Source: JBBSBL01 sp038251325 (GTDB taxonomy: Bacteria; Actinomycetota; Thermoleophilia; Solirubrobacterales; Solirubrobacteraceae). Taken from it: a DNA stretch of 33,472 nt. Both the position numbers and the translations under genes were made by a program. Shown here one piece after another: positions 6,932 to 15,883 of the stretch. The stretch spans positions 1-33,472 of the forward strand of contig JBBSBL010000025.1 of the NCBI GenBank assembly GCA_038251325.1. Direction: 5' to 3'. Every line of letters starts with the position of its first letter. The stretch's first letter is position 1. The notes under the pieces were generated by a model. The model was not told where the DNA came from, made no database searches, and saw only the letters and a program-made list of their open reading frames with translations.

Positions 6932-9900
6932 CTACGCCACCGCGACGGCGCCGCCGAGCAGCGCGTCGAGCTCGGCCCGCAGGCCGGCGCTCGGCGCGAC
7001 CCGGTAGTCGGGGCCGAGGCGCAGGCGCCGCCGCCCGGTGGCGGTCCGCATGTCGAGGACGACCTCGGCCTCGCCGGGAAAGCTCTCGAGCACGTGGCGG
7101 AGATCGTCGAGCACCGAGGCCGGGAGCCGCGCGGCGTCGAGCGCGAGGCACATCGGGTCCGGCCCGCGGGCGACGCGCTCGGCCACGACGCGCGCCGCGG
7201 CGACCTCCTCCTCGCTGGGCGCGAACTCGCTCGCCTCCTGCACGATGAGGCAGATCTTGTCGCGGTCCTTGTGGTCCACCCGGCCCCGGACGAGGACGAC
7301 CCGATCGAGCTGGAGCGCCGCCTCGTGCGCGGTCATCGCCTTGCCGAACACAACGAGCTCGACGCTGGCGTCGAGGTCGTCGAGGGTGGCGAACATCATC
7401 GGATCGCCCTTCTTCGTCCGGATCCGGCGGGCCTGGGTGATGATCCCGCCGACCGTCACCCACTCGCCGTCGCGCCGGCCGCCGAGATCGGCGATCGGGC
7501 AGTCGGCCTTTACCCGCAGCGCCTCGCGGATCGGCTTGAGCGGATGGGCGGAGACGAAGATGCCGATCGCCTCCTTCTCGGCGGCCAGCAGCTCGGCCTG
7601 GTCGAACTCGAGCGTCGGGATCGGCGGGTGGCTCGGCCGCGCGACCGGCGCGGCGGGACCGCCCGCGTCGCTGAGGTCGAAGATGCTGCCCTGGCCGATC
7701 TGGGCGTCGAGCTGGGACTGCTGGCCGGCCGACTGCGCGGACTCCAGCACGGCCAGCATCCCCTTGCGGCTCGCGCCGGTCGAGCCGAACGCGCCGCCCT
7801 TGACCAGGGCCTCCATCGCCTTGCGGTTCACGGTGCGCGTGTCGACCCGGGCGCAGAAGTCCCACAGCGAGGTGAACGGGCCGCCGTCGTCGCGCGCCGC
7901 CTTGATCGCCTCCACCGCCTGATGGCCGACGCCCTTCACGGCGTCGAGGCCGAAGCGGATGTTCCCCTCGACCACCACGAACTCGTGGTCCGATTCGTTC
8001 ACGTCGGGCGGCAGGATCTCGATGCCCATCTGCTCGGTCTGCGCGACGAAGAACGGGACCTTGTCCTTGGTGTCCATGACCGAGGAGATGAGCGCCGCCA
8101 TGTACTCGGCCGGGTGGTTGGCCTTGAGCCAGGCGGTGCGGTAGGAGATGAGCGCGTAGCACGCAGCGTGGGAGCGGTTGAAGGAGTAGTCGGCGCTGCG
8201 CTCGTTCGTCTGCCACAGCCACTCGACGACCGACTCCGCGGTGCCCGACGCGCGGCAGCCCACGAAGAACTCGGGTCGCAGCTCGCCCATCGCCGCGCGG
8301 TTCTTCTTCCCGATCGCCTTGCGCAGGTCGTCGGCCTTCGCGCCGGAGAAGCCGGCGATCTCGGTCGCGATCCGCATCGACTGCTCCTGATAGAGGATCA
8401 CGCCCTTCGTCGACTCGAGGATGGGCCTCAGGCGGTCGTCGGGGTAGGTGACGCCCTCCGGGTCCGCCTTCCCGCGCGCGTAGGTGGGGATCTGGTCCAT
8501 CGCGCCCGGGCGGTAGAGCGCGTTGAGGGCGACGAGGTCGTCGAACTCGGTCGGGCGGACCTTCCCCAGCGCCGCGCGCATGCCCTCGGACTCGAACTGG
8601 AAGACCCCGACCGAGTCGCCGCGGGCCAGCATCGCGTAGGTGGCGGGGTCGTCGAGCGGCAGGCGCTCCATGTCGGGCCGCTCGCCGGTCGAGCGCTCGA
8701 TGATCGCGAGGCTGTCGTCGATCACGTCGAGGTTGCGCAGCCCGAGGAAGTCCATCTTCAGCAGGCCGATCTCCTCGATCGGCTTCATCGAGAACTGCGT
8801 CACCGTCCGGTAGGCCCGCTCGCCGCCCTCCCCCGCGCCGGCGTCGGCGAGCTGGAGGGGCACGATGTCGGTGAGCGGCCGGTCGGCGATCACCACCGCG
8901 GCGGCGTGGATCGAGGCGTTGCGGACGATGCCCTCCAGCCCGCGCGCGGTCTCGACGATCTCCGCGGCGACCGGGTCGCGCTCGGTCTCCGCGCGCAGCG
9001 GCTCCCCCGGCTTCAGGCAGTCCTCGAACGACGGCGGGCGCCCCATGATCGGGTCCGGGATGAGCTTCGCCAGCCGGTCCCCGACGCCGTAGTCGTGGCC
9101 GAGGACGCGGGCCGCGTCGCGGGTCGCGGCGCGCGGGAACATCTTGCCGAAGGTGATGATCTGGGCGACCGACTCGGCGCCGTACTTCTCGGTCACATAG
9201 CGGATCACGCGCTCGCGGCCGCGCACGGAGAAGTCGATGTCGATGTCCGGCATCGACACCCGCTCGGGGTTGAGGAAGCGCTCGAAGAGGAGGTCGTAGC
9301 GCAGCGGGTCGACGTCGGTGATGCCGAGGCAGTAGGAGACGAGGGAGCCCGCGGCGGACCCGCGGCCCGGCCCCACCGCGATGCCGTTCGCCTTCGCGTG
9401 GGCGACGAAGTCCCAGACGATGAGGAAGTAGCCGCAGAAGCCCATCGTCTCGATGACCCGCAGCTCCATCTCCATCCGCTCGACCGCCTCGGCCGGCGGC
9501 GGGTCGCCGTAGCGCCGCACGAGCCCCGCCTCGACCTGCTCGCGCAGGTGCCCCGCCTCGGTGTGACCCTCCGGCAACGGGTAGCGCGGGATGAGCTGGT
9601 TGCCGAGCTCGAGCTCGACCTCGCAGCGCTCGGCGATCTCGACCGTCGAGGCGAGGGCCTCGGGCCACTCGGCGAAGGCCGCAGCCATCTCCTCGTTCGA
9701 GCGCAGGAAGAACTCGTTGGTCTCGAAGGTGAGCTTCGGCTCGGCGAGGGTCGACTTCGTCTGGACGCAGAGGAGCGCGGTGTGGTGGTGGTGGTCCTCG
9801 CGGCGCAGGTAGTGCACGTCGCCGGTGCCGACCAGCGGGCGCCCGACCTCGCGGGCGATCCGCACGATGCCCTCGTTGGCCTTGTCCTGGTCGGCGATGC

Positions 9901-10441
9901 CGTTCTTCTGGACCTCGAAGTACACGTTGTCGGGCCCGAAGGCGCCGAGCAGGTCGTCGACGTGGGCGCGGGCGTCGGCCTCGCGATCCTCGAGCAGCCG
10001 CCGGCAGAAGCGCGAGGCCAGGCAGCCGGTGAGGGCGATGACCCCCTCGCCGTGGGCGGCGAGCAGGTCGAGGTCGACCGAGGGCTTGCCGCGGTTCAGG
10101 CCGTCGAGGAAGCCGGTGGAGGAGAGCTTGACGAGGTTGCGGTACCCGGCGCCGGTGGCGGCGAGCAGCGTGAGGTGGTGGCGCTCGACCTTGCCCGACG
10201 GGCGGGCGCGATGGTCGTCGACGACGTAGACCTCGCACCCGAGGATCGGCTTGACGCCGTGCTTGCGGCAGGCCTTGTAGTGCTCGACGGCGCCGTTCAT
10301 CACGCCGTGGTCGGTCAGTCCGAGGGCGGGCTGGCCGAAGGCCGCGGCCCGCTCGGCGAGGGCCTCGATCTTGCACGCCCCGTCGAGCAGCGAGTACTCG
10401 GAGTGGACGTGGAGGTGGGCGCAGGCGGGGGCGTCGGGCAT
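6932..10441 (-). CDS. dnaE: DNA polymerase III alpha subunit
   Basis: The replicative DNA polymerase catalytic subunit, 1169 aa from the ATG at 10441, a normal length for actinobacterial DnaE1. The PHP domain opens with HLHVHSEYSLLDG and continues with LGLTDHGVMNG, ILGCEVYV and GTGDVHYL, so the metal ligands lost in E. coli DnaE are kept here. That suggests a working PHP 3'-5' proofreading nuclease, as known for mycobacterial DnaE1. The polymerase core shows GPGRGSAAGSLVSYCLGI and the catalytic PDIDIDF (Asp399, 401, 403). An OB-fold segment, VTVGGIITQARRIRTKKG, lies near the C-terminus. The frame is open further upstream, but that part is a shadow of the preceding gene. The stop of the upstream coiled-coil protein is 16 bases before the start. 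The broken hydrolase follows. Confidence 0.96.
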   Translation of the reverse strand: MPDAPACAHLHVHSEYSLLDGACKIEALAERAAAFGQPALGLTDHGVMNGAVEHYKACRKHGVKPILGCEVYVVDDHRARPSGKVERHHLTLLAATGAGYRNLVKLSSTGFLDGLNRGKPSVDLDLLAAHGEGVIALTGCLASRFCRRLLEDREADARAHVDDLLGAFGPDNVYFEVQKNGIADQDKANEGIVRIAREVGRPLVGTGDVHYLRREDHHHHTALLCVQTKSTLAEPKLTFETNEFFLRSNEEMAAAFAEWPEALASTVEIAERCEVELELGNQLIPRYPLPEGHTEAGHLREQVEAGLVRRYGDPPPAEAVERMEMELRVIETMGFCGYFLIVWDFVAHAKANGIAVGPGRGSAAGSLVSYCLGITDVDPLRYDLLFERFLNPERVSMPDIDIDFSVRGRERVIRYVTEKYGAESVAQIITFGKMFPRAATRDAARVLGHDYGVGDRLAKLIPDPIMGRPPSFEDCLKPGEPLRAETERDPVAAEIVETARGLEGIVRNASIHAAAVVIADRPLTDIVPLQLADAGAGEGGERAYRTVTQFSMKPIEEIGLLKMDFLGLRNLDVIDDSLAIIERSTGERPDMERLPLDDPATYAMLARGDSVGVFQFESEGMRAALGKVRPTEFDDLVALNALYRPGAMDQIPTYARGKADPEGVTYPDDRLRPILESTKGVILYQEQSMRIATEIAGFSGAKADDLRKAIGKKNRAAMGELRPEFFVGCRASGTAESVVEWLWQTNERSADYSFNRSHAACYALISYRTAWLKANHPAEYMAALISSVMDTKDKVPFFVAQTEQMGIEILPPDVNESDHEFVVVEGNIRFGLDAVKGVGHQAVEAIKAARDDGGPFTSLWDFCARVDTRTVNRKAMEALVKGGAFGSTGASRKGMLAVLESAQSAGQQSQLDAQIGQGSIFDLSDAGGPAAPVARPSHPPIPTLEFDQAELLAAEKEAIGIFVSAHPLKPIREALRVKADCPIADLGGRRDGEWVTVGGIITQARRIRTKKGDPMMFATLDDLDASVELVVFGKAMTAHEAALQLDRVVLVRGRVDHKDRDKICLIVQEASEFAPSEEEVAAARVVAERVARGPDPMCLALDAARLPASVLDDLRHVLESFPGEAEVVLDMRTATGRRRLRLGPDYRVAPSAGLRAELDALLGGAVAVA

Positions 10442-10457
10442 GGCGCGGGACCGGAGG

Positions 10458-12407
10458 CTACGCGCGTGGACGGACGCCGTGCTCGGCCCTCGCGAGCCAT
10501 CCGCGCAGCCGGGCGAGGGGCTCGGGGTCGCCGCTCTCCTCGACCGTCTCGCCGGCCGGAGGCGGGGCGTCCCGCAGCGCGGCGAGGACGGCGCCGGATG
10601 TCGTGCGCAGGACGGTATCGGCGGGCTGCTCGACCGCGCGACGGGCCGGCACGACGAGGAGCGGGCCGGTGCCGGCAGCCCGCACCGTGGCGCCGTCGGC
10701 GGGGTCGACGCCGAGGATCTCGTGGCGCAGGGTGAAGCGGCGCCCGTGGGTCCATGCCGGGTCGATGGCCGCCGCCACCAGGCGCCAGGCGAGCTCGGCG
10801 TCGGGCCGCACGCCGGCGGCGTCGAGCTCGGCCAGGGAGAAGGGGTGCGCGGCCAGCGCACGGATCCCGGCCGCCCGGCGGCGACCGCGGACGCCGCGGC
10901 GGCGGCGCCCGGTGGCCCAGTTCCAGAGCCCGGCGACCGGCCCGCGAACCGCGAAGTCGCGCTCGCGCCGCGGCCGGGGCGAGGCGCGCTCGAGCACCTC
11001 GGTCGCGCCGTCGCGGACGGTGACGGCGTAGGCCGGCCCGCGGCGGAGCGCGACGTCGTAGGCGAGGTCGTCGGGGGTCACGAGACCCTGAACCGGGAGC
11101 AGCGCGACCACACCGCGGCCGGCGAGCGCGGCGTCCTCGCCGGCGAGCGTGCGCAACGCGGCGGGGAGCCAGGGGACGGGGGTGCCGGGCGGGTCCGGGT
11201 CGGCGCCGGCCGGGGGGTCGCGCTCGAGGTCGGCCGGCGACTCGGGCTCCACGTCGGCCGGCGACTCTCCATCAGCCGGGCGCTCCAGCCGCTCGGGGTC
11301 CGCGTCGGCCGGCGACGCGGGCTCGTCCGGCGGCTCGACGTCGGCTGGCGGCTCGACGTCGGCTGGCGGCTCGACGTCCGCCGGCGCCGCCGTCGCCCGC
11401 AGTCGTGCCAGCGCGGCGCCGAGGCGCTCCGGGTCGACACCCGGAGCCTGGGCGGGCGGCTCCGCGGCGCGCTCGCGCAGCGCGTCGACCTGGGCGCGCA
11501 GCGCGGCCATCTTCTCCTCGACGCCCGGCGGGCGCGGGGCGGGCGGCGGTGTGGCGGCGAGGGCCGCGGCCGCGGCCGAGAGCGCACTCCTGGCGGCCGC
11601 CACCCCGGCGGCGAGCCGCGCCTCGACGACCCGCCGGCGCGCCAGCTCGGCCTCGAGCGCCGCACGCCGGTCGCGCTCGCGGACGAGCTCACCCTCCAGG
11701 GCGCGCCGGGTCGCGCGCTCGGCCTCGAGGTCCGAGGCCACGCCCTGCACCGCTGCCGACACCTGTGCCCGCAACGCCGCGACGCGATCGGCGGCGCCGC
11801 GATCGGACGGGGCCCCGGCGCTCGGCGGGGCCGGCCCACGGACCGCTTGGGAGGAGGACGCGCCCGCGGTCGCGAGCCCGCGCGCGAGGGCGGCCTCGTG
11901 TGCGCCGACGGCCGCCCGCCGCGCCGGCGGAGGGGGCAACGGGGCCTCCGGGCCGCCGGCGGCCCCGACCTCGCCGCGGGCCCGGCGCTCGGCCAGCGCG
12001 GGGTGGTCGACCACGGTCCCCCCGGGCGCCGGCGGGAGCGCCGCGTCGGGTGGCGCCGGCTCGGGCGGGGGCGACGATGGCGCCCCCGCACCCGGCAGCG
12101 CCACGGACCGGCCATCCACGTCCAGCGACACCCCGGCCGCGAGCAACGCCTCGGGGACGGTGAAGGTCGCGCGCCACTCGCCCGGCCGCCCGGCCCAGCC
12201 GCCGATCGGCTCGCGCGGCTCGGGCATCGGAGCGATCCGCCGCTGCGCCGGACCCGAGCCGGCGACCAGCACGGCGCGGGGCGGCCTGAGCATGCGCCCG
12301 TGCCACACCCCCACGATCCGGACCTGGGCGCCGTCCACGAGCGGAAGCCACTCGACCCGCTCGACCGACAGCCGAGCCTCGTCGTCCGCGTGCGGGGGCG
12401 CGGTCAT
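10458..12407 (-). CDS. Coiled-coil protein with proline/acid repeats, function unknown
   Basis: A 649-aa protein I do not recognise. The N-terminal ~110 residues look folded (VEWLPLVDGAQVRIVGVWHG, then WRATFTVPEALLAAGVSLDV). A Pro/Ala-rich linker follows, then a likely coiled coil around residues 205-285, rich in Ala, Arg, Glu and Leu. Next is a low-complexity section with three exact copies of the hexapeptide PPADVE plus looser copies. A C-terminal region (PFSLAELDAAGVRPDAELAW, then FTLRHEILGVDPADG) appears folded again. No transmembrane segment is evident. It ends 16 bases before dnaE in the same direction, so it may share transcripts with dnaE; a replication- or envelope-related role would be a guess. 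The start at 12407 is chosen because it begins the folded N-terminus. Confidence 0.75.
   Translation of the reverse strand: MTAPPHADDEARLSVERVEWLPLVDGAQVRIVGVWHGRMLRPPRAVLVAGSGPAQRRIAPMPEPREPIGGWAGRPGEWRATFTVPEALLAAGVSLDVDGRSVALPGAGAPSSPPPEPAPPDAALPPAPGGTVVDHPALAERRARGEVGAAGGPEAPLPPPPARRAAVGAHEAALARGLATAGASSSQAVRGPAPPSAGAPSDRGAADRVAALRAQVSAAVQGVASDLEAERATRRALEGELVRERDRRAALEAELARRRVVEARLAAGVAAARSALSAAAAALAATPPPAPRPPGVEEKMAALRAQVDALRERAAEPPAQAPGVDPERLGAALARLRATAAPADVEPPADVEPPADVEPPDEPASPADADPERLERPADGESPADVEPESPADLERDPPAGADPDPPGTPVPWLPAALRTLAGEDAALAGRGVVALLPVQGLVTPDDLAYDVALRRGPAYAVTVRDGATEVLERASPRPRRERDFAVRGPVAGLWNWATGRRRRGVRGRRRAAGIRALAAHPFSLAELDAAGVRPDAELAWRLVAAAIDPAWTHGRRFTLRHEILGVDPADGATVRAAGTGPLLVVPARRAVEQPADTVLRTTSGAVLAALRDAPPPAGETVEESGDPEPLARLRGWLARAEHGVRPRA
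11330..11385 (-). repeat. 18-bp in-frame tandem repeat
   Basis: Three tandem copies of an 18-base unit (core GGCTCGACGTCGGCTGGC on the plus strand, the last copy with changes) encode PPADVE hexapeptides inside the coiled-coil protein. Degenerate relatives continue toward 11225. The copies are nearly identical at DNA level, suggesting recent slippage expansion. Unit length and lack of spacers rule out a CRISPR. Confidence 0.75.
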
Positions 12408-12537
12408 CTGATCGGGCCGCGAGTGGCGGGCACGTTGGGGGTCGGGGAGGCGAGCATGGAACGCCGAGGGCAGGCTAGCCCGGCCTGCGGTCGGACGCCG
12501 GCGGGGCCGGAAGAGACGGTCGCGCCCGGGGGGCGTC

Positions 12538-12714
12538 CTACCCCCGCGTCCGGCGCGCCGCGACGCCGGCGCCGCCGGCGAGCGCCAGCGCCGCCGCGCC
12601 GGCTCCGGCGAGGATCGCGGCCCGGCGCACCTGGGGGGCGTAGTTCCGCCGGTAGTACCAGAGCCCGCCGTGCCAGACGGTGAAGCCGAGGGCGGTGTAC
12701 GCGTTGTGTCGCAT
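12538..12714 (-). CDS. Small single-pass membrane protein (58 aa)
   Basis: An ATG at 12714 is preceded by a good ribosome binding site (GAGGA, six bases upstream) and opens a 58-codon frame starting MRHNAYTALGFTVWHGGLWY, followed by YRRNYAPQ. It then has one hydrophobic Ala/Leu/Gly segment (about residues 32-53) ending in basic RRTRG, so a membrane anchor with a basic tail is likely. It starts about 31 bases after the argG stop in the same direction. The aromatic-rich start and the clear binding site argue for a real gene. The function is unknown. The roughly 130 bases after it, before the next start at 12407, hold only GC-rich sequence with possible short hairpins. Confidence 0.68.
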   Translation of the reverse strand: MRHNAYTALGFTVWHGGLWYYRRNYAPQVRRAAILAGAGAAALALAGGAGVAARRTRG

Positions 12715-12745
12715 CTGCTGTCCTCTCAGACGGTTCGTGGATCGG

Positions 12746-14050
12746 TCATGCCTCGTCCCCTTCGGCGTGCAGCCGCCACGCGAGCCGCGACTGCAGCGAC
12801 CACAGCTCGATGAAGCCGGGCGAGGCGTTCTGGTGGAAGAGCCCGCCCGAGGCCGCGAACGAGGCCAGCGAGGCGTCGTAGACGGCGTTCGGCGACTCCC
12901 GCGTCTCCACCCGGGCCGACCCCTTGTAGAGCTTCAGCCCGATCGTCCCCGTGACGTGAGCGTTCACGTGGTCCATGTAGGCATCGAGGTCCGCGCGCAG
13001 CGGCTCCCACCACAGCCCGGCGTAGACGAGCCAGGCCCACCGCTGGTCCAGCGCAGGCTTGAACTGGTTCTGGTGGATCGTCCCGGTCAGGCGCTCGAGC
13101 TCCTGGTGGGCGGTGAGCACGATCGCGGCCGCCGGCACCTCGTAGATGTCGCGCACCTTGAGCCCGACGACGCGGTCCTCGATGTGGTCGACGATCCCGA
13201 TGCCGTGGCGCGCGCCGATCTCCCCGGCACGCTCGAGCAGCGCGACGAGCCCGAGCCGCTCGCCGTCGAGCGCGACCGGAACGCCGGCCTCGAACCCGAC
13301 CCGCACCCGCTGGGGCTCGTCGGGCGCCCGCTCGGGCGGCGTGACGAGCTGGAAGACGTCGTCCTCCGGGGCGTGGGCGAGGTCCTCAATCCACTTCCCC
13401 TCCGAGGAGCGCCCCCAGAGGTTGTCGTCGATCGAGTACGGCGCCGCCTCGGTGCCGCCCTTCACCGAGATGCCGTGCTCGCGCGCGTAGGCGATCTCCT
13501 CCTCGCGGCCCATCGCCCACGAGCGCACCGGGGCGATGACCCGCAGCTCCGGCGCGAGCGTGGCGATCGTCGTCTCGATCCGCACCTGGTCGTTGCCCTT
13601 GCCGGTGCAGCCGTGGGCGATCGTGTCGCAGCCCGTCGCGCGGGCGACCTCGACCGCGAGCTTCGCGATCAGCGGGCGCCCGAGCGCTGTGAACAGCGGA
13701 TAGCCCCCGCCGTAGAGCGCGTTGGCGCGGATCGCCGGCAGCACGAAGTCGCGGGCGAACTCCTCGCGGGCGTCGAGCACGCGGGCGTCGACCGCGCCCA
13801 GGCGCCGCGCCTTGCCCTGGACGACCTCATAGTCCTCCCCCGGCTGTCCGAGGTTGACCGTGAGCGCGACGACCTCGGCGCCGTACTCGTCCTGAATCCA
13901 CTTGAGCATGACCGAGGTGTCGAGGCCGCCGGAGTAGAGCAGCAGGACCCGGTTGACCTCCCCCGGGTCGGCCTCGTAGCTCGCCGTGCGCGCCGGCGCC
14001 TCCGCCATCCGGCGGACCTCGGTGCGATCTGGATGCGGCGTCTCGGCCAT
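12746..14050 (-). CDS. argG: Argininosuccinate synthase
   Basis: Joins citrulline and aspartate using ATP to form argininosuccinate, the penultimate step of arginine synthesis. The ATP-pyrophosphatase loop YSGGLDTS is at residues 39-46. Further family signatures are IAHGCTGKGNDQVRIE, GGTEAAPYSIDDNLWGRSSE and TGTIHQNQF. The length of 434 aa is slightly more than usual because about 30 residues precede the P-loop domain; Met15 is an alternative start. It lies apart from the argCJBD cluster, 25 bases downstream of an ABC permease, and no argH is seen next to it. Read-through from the signalling/ABC operon upstream is possible given the short gap. Confidence 0.96.
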   Translation of the reverse strand: MAETPHPDRTEVRRMAEAPARTASYEADPGEVNRVLLLYSGGLDTSVMLKWIQDEYGAEVVALTVNLGQPGEDYEVVQGKARRLGAVDARVLDAREEFARDFVLPAIRANALYGGGYPLFTALGRPLIAKLAVEVARATGCDTIAHGCTGKGNDQVRIETTIATLAPELRVIAPVRSWAMGREEEIAYAREHGISVKGGTEAAPYSIDDNLWGRSSEGKWIEDLAHAPEDDVFQLVTPPERAPDEPQRVRVGFEAGVPVALDGERLGLVALLERAGEIGARHGIGIVDHIEDRVVGLKVRDIYEVPAAAIVLTAHQELERLTGTIHQNQFKPALDQRWAWLVYAGLWWEPLRADLDAYMDHVNAHVTGTIGLKLYKGSARVETRESPNAVYDASLASFAASGGLFHQNASPGFIELWSLQSRLAWRLHAEGDEA

Positions 14051-14074
14051 CGGGCCGGGAAGCCTAGAGCGTGC

Positions 14075-14896
14075 CTACCCCCCGGCCACGTCCCGCCGCA
14101 TGAACACGATCCATGCCGCGAGCAGCGAGGGCACCGCGTAGAGCGCCGAGACCCACGCCGCGCGACCGACCGGGGCGAGGTCGGCGGGGATCCGCAGCAG
14201 GCCCTGCCAGGCGTTGAACTGGTCGGGCAGCAGGTAGGGCTGCAGGCCGCCCAAGCCGGGCAGGATCGCGAGCAGCTGCATGACGAGCGCGAGCATCAGC
14301 GTGCCGACGACCGCCACCGCGCTGTTGCGGGTCACGGTGGAGAGCAGCACGGCGATCGAGGCGATCGCGATCACCGGCATGAGGTAGACCCCAAAGCTCG
14401 CGAAGGTGAGAAGCAGCGCGCGGTCGGGCTGGACCACCGTGCCCGAGAGCGTGACCAGCGGGTTGTAGCCCGAGGCGAGGATCCCGGCCACGATGCCCAC
14501 GGTGCCGTAGAGCAGCAGCGCGAGCAGCGCGTAGGTGATCGCGACGAGCACCTTGCCGGCGAACACCTGCCCGCGGCCGACCGAGCGCGTGAGGATCGTC
14601 TTCAGCGTCCCGTTCTGGTCCTCGGAGGCGACGATGTCGCCGGCCACGAGCGAGGCGATGAGCGGGAAGAACCACACGGAGCCGAACACGAGCCCGACGA
14701 GCGGGATCGCGAGGCCGGAGTCGCGCACGTAGCGGCCGAAGGGCACGTTCTCGGGCGACCCGTTCTCCAGGCCGAGCGCCACGACGAAGGCGAGCGGGAC
14801 GAAGGCGGCGAGCGCGAAGCCGAGGTACGTCCGCTTCTGGGAGACGAGCTTCCGCGCCTCCCAGCGGTAGACCGTCCCCACCCCGGGGCGGCTCAC
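14075..14896 (-). CDS. ABC transporter permease (ABC-2 family)
   Basis: A 273-aa integral membrane protein starting with GTG at 14896, which overlaps the TGA of the ATPase gene by four bases. A cytoplasmic start (RWEARKLVSQKRTYLGFALA) leads into about six hydrophobic segments, for example AIPLVGLVFGSVWFFPLIAS, LLALLLYGTVGIVAGIL, LMPVIAIASIAVLLSTV and VGTLMLALVMQLLAILPG. SEDQNGTLKTILTRSVGRGQ, after the second segment, is a hallmark of ABC-2 permeases of the NatB/BcrB/YhgE kind that work with ATPases of the CcmA type. The substrate is unknown; such pairs export peptides, antibiotics or sodium, or support envelope stress responses. Confidence 0.88.
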   Translation of the reverse strand: MSRPGVGTVYRWEARKLVSQKRTYLGFALAAFVPLAFVVALGLENGSPENVPFGRYVRDSGLAIPLVGLVFGSVWFFPLIASLVAGDIVASEDQNGTLKTILTRSVGRGQVFAGKVLVAITYALLALLLYGTVGIVAGILASGYNPLVTLSGTVVQPDRALLLTFASFGVYLMPVIAIASIAVLLSTVTRNSAVAVVGTLMLALVMQLLAILPGLGGLQPYLLPDQFNAWQGLLRIPADLAPVGRAAWVSALYAVPSLLAAWIVFMRRDVAGG

Positions 14897-15876
14897 GACT
14901 GCGCCTCCGCGGGCGCCGGGGCGGCGCCGCCGTCGACCGCCGCGGGCGCCGCGGTCCCATCGCCCTCGGTGAGCCGGAAGAAGAGCGCCTCCAGGGTGAC
15001 GTGCTCGGGGGCGAGCGAGTGCACCGGCGCGCCGGCTTCGACGAGCGCGACGACGAGCTCCGGCACCGCCGACTCGGTCGCGGTGAAGCGGATCTCCTCG
15101 CCCTCGCGCCGCGGCTCCTCGATGCCCGGCTGGGCGCGGCAGACCGCCAGCGCGCGCTCCTCGTCGCCCGAGCGCAGCTTCCAGCCGGCCGCGGCGGCGC
15201 TGCGGCGCAGGTCGGCCAGCGCCCCCTCGAAGACGATGCTGCCCTTGCGGATGATCGCGACGCGATCGCACAGCTCCTCCACCTCGGCGAGCAGGTGCGA
15301 GGAGAGCAGGATCGTCATGCCGCCGTCGGCGAGACGACGCACGAGCGTGCGCATGTCGCGCATCCCGGCCGGGTCCAGGCCGGTCGTCGGCTCGTCCAAG
15401 AGCAGCAAGCGCGGCTCGCGCAGCAGCGCGCCGGCGATGCCGAGCCGCTGCTTCATGCCGTGCGAGTAGCCGCCGACCTTGTCCTTGGCCCGGTCGGCGA
15501 GATCGACGACGTCGAGCACCTCGTCGATCTTCGCGCGCGGGCCGCCGCCGTCGTAGCCGTGGACGAGTTCGAGGTTCTTGCGGCCCGAGAGGTAGGGGTA
15601 GAAGCGCGGCGCCTCGACGAACCCGGCGACGCCGTCCAGCGCGCGAGCCCCCTCGACCAGCGGGTCGTGGCCGAACAGCCGGGCCTCGCCGCCGGTCGGC
15701 CGGATCAGGCCGAGCAGCATACGCAGCGAGGTCGTTTTCCCCGCCCCGTTGGGCCCGAGGTAGCCGTAGACGTCACCGGCGCGCACTGTGAGGTCGACGT
15801 CGTCGACCGCGACGACGTCGCCGTAGCGCTTGACGAGGCCGCGAGCCTCGACGGGGTGGCTCGCGGCCTGCGTCAC
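14893..15876 (-). CDS. ABC transporter ATP-binding protein (CcmA/BcrA type)
   Basis: A 327-aa ATPase. Walker A GPNGAGKT is at 41-48, the signature loop YSHGMKQRL at about 137-145, and Walker B with switch LLLLDEPTTGLD at 157-168; the H-loop lies in LLSSHLL. After the nucleotide-binding domain comes an extra C-terminal region of about 100 residues, as in drug/peptide-export ATPases such as BcrA or NatA, ending in an Ala/Pro-rich tail. It is translationally coupled to the permease and starts 8 bases after the LolA-like gene, so the three are probably one operon with the two-component pair. Confidence 0.93.
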   Translation of the reverse strand: MTQAASHPVEARGLVKRYGDVVAVDDVDLTVRAGDVYGYLGPNGAGKTTSLRMLLGLIRPTGGEARLFGHDPLVEGARALDGVAGFVEAPRFYPYLSGRKNLELVHGYDGGGPRAKIDEVLDVVDLADRAKDKVGGYSHGMKQRLGIAGALLREPRLLLLDEPTTGLDPAGMRDMRTLVRRLADGGMTILLSSHLLAEVEELCDRVAIIRKGSIVFEGALADLRRSAAAAGWKLRSGDEERALAVCRAQPGIEEPRREGEEIRFTATESAVPELVVALVEAGAPVHSLAPEHVTLEALFFRLTEGDGTAAPAAVDGGAAPAPAEAQS

Positions 15877-15883
15877 GCGCTCC

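Noticed and set aside
6812..10735. A 1307-codon open frame on the plus strand opposite dnaE
   Set aside because: Its translation is a low-complexity Arg/Ala/Gly/Asp/Val string mirroring dnaE codons; DnaE is unmistakable on the other strand. Long antisense frames are expected at this GC content.
11330..11385. Tandem repeats considered as a CRISPR or minisatellite array
   Set aside because: The units are 18 bases, contiguous, in frame and without spacers, so they are a protein repeat.
12415..12537. Possible terminator hairpins in the gap after the 58-aa gene
   Set aside because: Short GC-rich inverted segments are present but none stands out, and no T-run follows, so no feature was called.
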